DNA from: Syngnathus acus
Taxonomy: Eukaryota; Chordata; Actinopteri; Syngnathiformes; Syngnathidae
Assembly: GCF_901709675.1 (NCBI RefSeq)
Contig: NC_051094.1
Coordinates: forward strand, 16,167,501-16,231,500
Length of the DNA: 64,000 nt
Direction of reading: 5' to 3'
In this document: positions 41,001 to 47,000 of the stretch, piece after piece
Layout: each line of letters starts with the position of its first letter
Position numbering within the stretch: position 1 is the first letter of the stretch
Translations under genes and position numbers: made by a program
The notes under the pieces: model-generated
The model's database searches: none
Told to the model about the DNA's origin: nothing
What the model saw: the letters and a program-made list of their open reading frames with translations, nothing else

Positions 41001-44000
41001 TTTAAGGTCGCCTGATATTCGCCATTCTGCTGTACTTCTCTACTTTTTGAAGAAAATATTGAACTGTACAAACAGGATTTTGAACTGTTTGAAATTGACT
41101 TGCTACAAGAAAAAACTACCGTAATTCTCGGACTATAAGTCGCACCAGCCATAAAATGTCCAAAAAAGTGAAAAGAAACATATATAAGTCGCTCCGGAGT
41201 ATAAGTCGCATTTTGGGGGGCAATTTATTCGACAAAATCCAACACCAAGAACAGTCATGAACGAGCAACAACAGGCTAAACGATAGGTATGCTAACGTGA
41301 CATAAACACAAACTAAGAGCTGAGAACGGCCCTGACGTAAAATTCAGAGTTATTCAAAAAACTATTACATAAATAACACGTTGATAAAACCATCTGTGTC
41401 ACTCCAATTCATTAAATCCATCAATCGTCCTTTGTCAACAATGCGTGCGTGCCGCTGACGGCTCTTGCACTTCAAAATATTCCACAGGCCCATATAACGA
41501 TATATAAATTATATATCAAATAACTATATAAGCAATAATGTTATCAAACCATCTGTGCACTCTAAATCATTAAATCCATCGATCAAATTCCTCGTCCTTT
41601 GTCAACAACGCCGCGCGTGCGTGCGCCCTGACGTCAGCCTCGTCGTTATTCCACAGATCTACTATATAACTATATTGTAGCGTTAACAAAGTTCAAGGAA
41701 AGACGTGGGTTTGGTAAACGGCTCTTTATTTAACAAAACAAACTTCCAGGCGTGTGGCGGCGTGGACTTCCAGCCACGGAAATGGAAGAGAGCTCCATAG
41801 AATAGGACCGGGAGTGCGTAAAAGCCATGACCGAGCCCCATCCACCGTCCCCGGACAGCCACCCGGCCGAGCGCCGGCCCTCGACTTCCATCCACGGAGG
41901 TGAAAGACAGCTCGGTAGAGTAGGACCGGGCGTGCGTAAAAGCATTGTCCGAGCCCCATCCACCGTCCCTGGACAGCCACCCGGCCGAGCGCTGGCCCCC
42001 GACTTCAATCCACGGAAGTGAAAGAGAGCTCCGTCGAGTCAATCTTTGTCCTTTATGTAAACAACGCCGCGTCGCGCTGCTGACGTCGCGCTGCTGACGT
42101 CGCGCTGCTGACGTCGCGCTGCTGACGTCGCGCTGCTGACGTCGCGCTGCTGACGTCACTTGAAATTCAAATTACAGTAATCCCTTGCTACATTGCGGTT
42201 CGTTTATCGCGGTTTCACTTTTTTTTTTGAAGATTTTTGAAAAAAAAACACATAAATCGCTCCTGAGTTTAAGTCGCCCCCCCACCCAAACTATGAAAAA
42301 AAACGCGACTTATAGTCCGAAAATTACGGTAACTTCTAGTGTAAGTCCAGTATTTTGCCACCTTCGCCAACAGTCACAAATGTTGGCTCCTCAATTAACT
42401 TTGGGATAGGGATTTTAAGGTTCATGATGTTGTGCAACTGTGTTGGTTGACAAGCTTCTGCAACATTGAACATCAGTGCCAGTGACTCTGGATTGACAGA
42501 AAGTGATGGTGGGATTGCAGGGTGTGTTCATACGTCACTCCTCACCCTCCCTGGTAAGGTATATTTCCAGTTCTGGAAAGGAGGGTCCATAAGGTAGTCA
42601 ACTTTTAGATTCAGGAAAGGCAGCATGATCCTGGGTATAGAATAAATGACCAGCTCGAGAGCCTCAACAGTCGTGGAGGTTGGATGGGAGTTCACCCAAG
42701 CAGTCTAGATGTGCTTTTTGGACTTAGAGAAGTCATTTGACCTTGCCGGGTGCCATGGTTGTATGGTCCCTCCATATACGATGTTCAGTCCCCGTGCGAC
42801 AGGTTTCAGAGTTTGCCCTGCATTGCTGGCAAGTCACACAATGTCACCCCTTGCATGTCACTTCACCAAGGCTGCCCTATTTTACCAATCCTGTTAAAAC
42901 ATTTATGGAAATGATTTCCAGGAGGAGTCGCTGATTTTCTAGAGTTACACTTGCCTGACTTGTGTGTGGGCAGCGTGGGATCGTTTTGTGCTCATGTCGG
43001 TGTGGTGTTATTGGTTGTATGTGCCCTGCGACTGGCTGGCGACCAGTTCAGGGTGTAGTCTGCCTTTCGCCCGATATCAGCTGAGATAGGCTCCAGCGCC
43101 CTCTCTCAACCCTGAACAGGATAAGCAGTGTTGAAAATGGACGGATGGATGGATTTCCAGGAGCAGGATGGGCAACTGGTGGCCCATGGGCCGCAAGCTG
43201 TTTAATACAGTGTTACCTCCCTATATCGCGGTTCATATTTTGTGGCCCTGCTGTTCAATGAATTTTAGTGGTGGGTGTCACTGCATCATGTCTTTATTCA
43301 TTTATATCTTTTACAGCACAGAAATGATAAACGCAAATGGAGTGCACTTATATAGTTCTCTTATCAACACCATGGTAATCAAAGCCTTTTTATAAAGTCT
43401 CACATTCATCCATTCACACCCCCATTCATATCCACACTGTTCTAACGCAGCATGTCACCGTTTGCCGCTATGACGCGCACTGGCACTGGTTTTTGGTGCA
43501 CTTTTAAACCATGTTCTGTTCAGAAACTTCGAACGTTTCTTCAAACGTGCCGTTGAATCAGTCAGTCGAGCGATACTGGAAGCCAGATCATGAAGAGTTG
43601 CGTTCAGGGAGAGAGGAGTGCTTAGACACATGACCACAGTACAAGGACAATGAATCGGCAAATAATTATGTTTGTCTTGTGTAAATTTGTCTTAAAACAT
43701 CTTACCTTAACAGCAATCTGGCATCCTTAGTCAAAAGTGCAATCCTCGTGGTTTAAAGTGAGCCATTAAACACATTACCCAAGAGGCTTCCAGAAGGAAT
43801 CCTAACCAACACCTTTCTGTTTGATGACCATTGTCTCAAATTTGGAGGTGCTGATTTTAATCCGATCTGCTTTGCACTCGCCTGCAAACTGCTCCAGAAA
43901 CAGTCAAGTAACAATAAAATAATCAACTAACTGTGTTAGTTTATTTTTGTGTGGTTACTGATATGCTTGTCAAGTCAAGTCAAGTTTATTTGTATAGCCC

Positions 44001-47000
44001 TAAATCACAAGCAGTCTCAAAGGGCTTCACATAGACAAAAATTGACAATTATTCTCAAAGCATCCCCTGATCTTAAGCTCCCAAAAGGGCAAGGAAAAAC
44101 TCAAAAACCCCTGCCAGGGGAAAATGAGAAACCTTGAGAAGGGACCACAGATGGAAGGATCCCCCTTTCAGGACCACCAGGTTGAAATGGATGCAGAGAG
44201 GGCACAAATAATACATAATATGAAAATCAAAAAAGTGGATGTCCAAGTCAGAGCGAGGGGCTGCCGGAGGAGCTTAAATTCTGAGGGTTGTCTCGTCTGA
44301 TGTGAGGTCCAAGCCAGGGAAGTTGCACCAACCAGAGGTCTAATAGATCGACAAGGTGGTGCATCATGACCACTAATACTTCAATTTTTCTGTAATACTG
44401 CATAATCAAGTTTATCTTCCAACCATTCAATTTTCAGTTTGTGCTTAATATTTATCCTGTCTTGCAATATATTTGTTCTAATTACCTGTTGCTTTGTGAA
44501 GGTTTTCATATCGCTTGCCATCATGTTCATTGCTACGTTTAACTCCTCCGTGTCATTTTAGAATTATTACACACTCATACTTTGACGTAGTAGCCTTGCC
44601 ACTGCTGGCACACAAAACGTCCGCTTTCAGACTGCCACTGGACAGAATTGGCCTGGTTTATGGTTATGTAGGGTGACCAGACGTTCTCTTTTTCCCGGAC
44701 ATGTCCTACTTTTGAGCCCTAAAAAACATCCGGGGGGAATTTCACAAATCATCCGGGATTTTGCTGGACTGCCTCAAACATAATACATGTACAGTACATT
44801 GTCAATAGAATTGCCACTTCGTTCCATTTCACTCAATTTCAGGTTTTTCTGTATCGTTCACAAATAAGTCACGCACTTCTCCTCAAATTCAGTCACTTTG
44901 CTACGAAGTAGGGCGGGCTGGCCAGTCTACACCGAGTGTTTACAAGCAATGCCGGAACGAAAATGCACGTTCAAATACCCGTGCTTTCGCCAGGGTCGTG
45001 ATCCTTATGAAGCTGAGTGCTTGACATGCAAGGCAGGCACTTACGTGTCTGTGGCAAATAAAGATGTCAACGCAGCCCACAAGAGGAGGACTGAAGAGGA
45101 GCCTTTTTTTCTTCTTCAAATGCTGCACCGATGGCTGTATTTCTTTTGTCTTTTTTTAACTTCGTTTACCACCATAAGACTAGTTAGTGTTAGTGTAAAT
45201 ACGTTTTTGTTATTTTATATATGTTTTGTGTTATTCGGGCCAATAAAGGCATTTGCTATACAGACACCATGTCATTTGTGCCATAACAAATGACCCCACA
45301 CTCCACCCCACCCCAAATGACCCCGCCCCCTATATATGACCACGCCCACCTCCAAAAAAATTGGTCCTCTTTTTCAGAAACCCAAATCTGGTCACCCTAG
45401 GTTATGCTATCCTGTTATGCTCCGTGGGGAAACTCTGAACTGACCCATCAAAGTGACAGCTCTGCTCCTGGTGTGCTTCGACACCTTTAAAAACTCTACG
45501 GGCAACTTGACACTGCTTTTGATTCAAGGCACCGCTCCACTGACTTACACGTGCCTTCCTTTCAGCTTGCCCACCGCGTGGTTCCGCTCTCCACTGCCGA
45601 GCTTTGTATTCAAGTACACCCAGTCCACCTCTGCACTCGCCCACTCGTTTGGACCAGCATCAGTCATATACCAATCTAAGATTTTTTCTCCTTTGTCCCT
45701 GGAGGCAAACCCAGCCCTATCAATACAAATTGTGAAAACATTAAAGTCCTTAAAACAAGATCAAATGAGAATGACCGCAAACGCTCATCCCATTGCCGAT
45801 TTGCACTAAACATTGGCATGGTGTGTGGAATAAACTACATTTACTCATAAATTAAATGCTTCTTTGTGTATCTGGATTATAACGTTACTGTATATACAAT
45901 ACAATACAATACAATACAATACAATAAAATATATCTTTATATAGTGCTTTCACAATAGCCATATAAAGTGTTGTATTGAACAATAGCAAAATATAGAAGA
46001 CATAAAGATTTTTAATAAAAACTTACTGTCTACGAAAAACAACCAAAAATGTACAATAACTAATCCCATGGGGATAACTAATCCCATGGGGATATTATAC
46101 TTCTATTAGACTGGTACTTCATGGTGCTTTATTGAACAATGCAACAATACAGAACACATTACAAATTGACAATATTACAATTGTAACAACGTTTTCAATA
46201 TACGCTTTGTTTTTTTAATGAAACTTACTGTACATGAAAAATGACCAAAAATGTGCAATAACTAATCCCATTGGGATATTATACTTTTATTAAACTAGCA
46301 CTTCTATAAGACTAGTCAACTTTAATAGTATCAAAATAACAAAAAAGCCGAGCGACAAAATCTAAATCTCAGTGTTGCCAAAAGCTTCTTGCTGTGATCC
46401 GGCAGCCACAGTGCTGCCATAATACTGGGCTGACAAGACAAACCACTTGGAAAAACTCTGAATTTCTTAAAGAGAAATAAAGTAATTCAACATAGCATCT
46501 TCCCTTTTACGTCAACAATTTATGTATTGGTCACAATCTGTATCTTTCGCAAAGGGCATTATATTATTCTTATGACATCATATGCACACAGTTTGGACAT
46601 ATGTGAGCTCTGTAGTACGTAGTCTGGAAAAGATGCATTCTATATGAGTTTCTTTTCCCATACTGTTGCTTCCTTAATTGTGTATTTGATCTTCCGCAGG
46701 GCCTGTATATATTCTTAGTTTATGCTGTTTACAACAGTGAGGTATGTTTACATTCAATTTATTTTACCGTCATTGTCAATTAATATACCAGATTATTAAA
46801 TTGCATTCATTTGACTTTTGAAGGCTTTCCAACTTTTGATTGAAATACCAGTTTTCTCATTTAGGTGAGGAATGCCATAAAGAGGATCAAGGAAAAGAGG
46901 AAAGCCCTATCTTTCACAGTAAGTGCCTCAAATGTAGAATGTAGCAGTGGTGACATCTTAATTACGTAAGCATATTGTTTACATTTCTGATTGATTGATT

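Larger units (their letters stand above)
30916..46699 (+). other. adgrd2 intron 19, 15.8 kb, transposon-rich
   Basis: This intron splits TM7 and makes up about a quarter of the window. It contains a hAT-like MITE, a truncated SINE, a pogo-like deletion derivative with another element inside it, a hAT element with a pogo-like element inside it, a second inverted pogo-like copy, a dispersed repeat and a TAGGGTGACCA element. No additional exon or nested gene was recognised. Confidence 0.75.
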
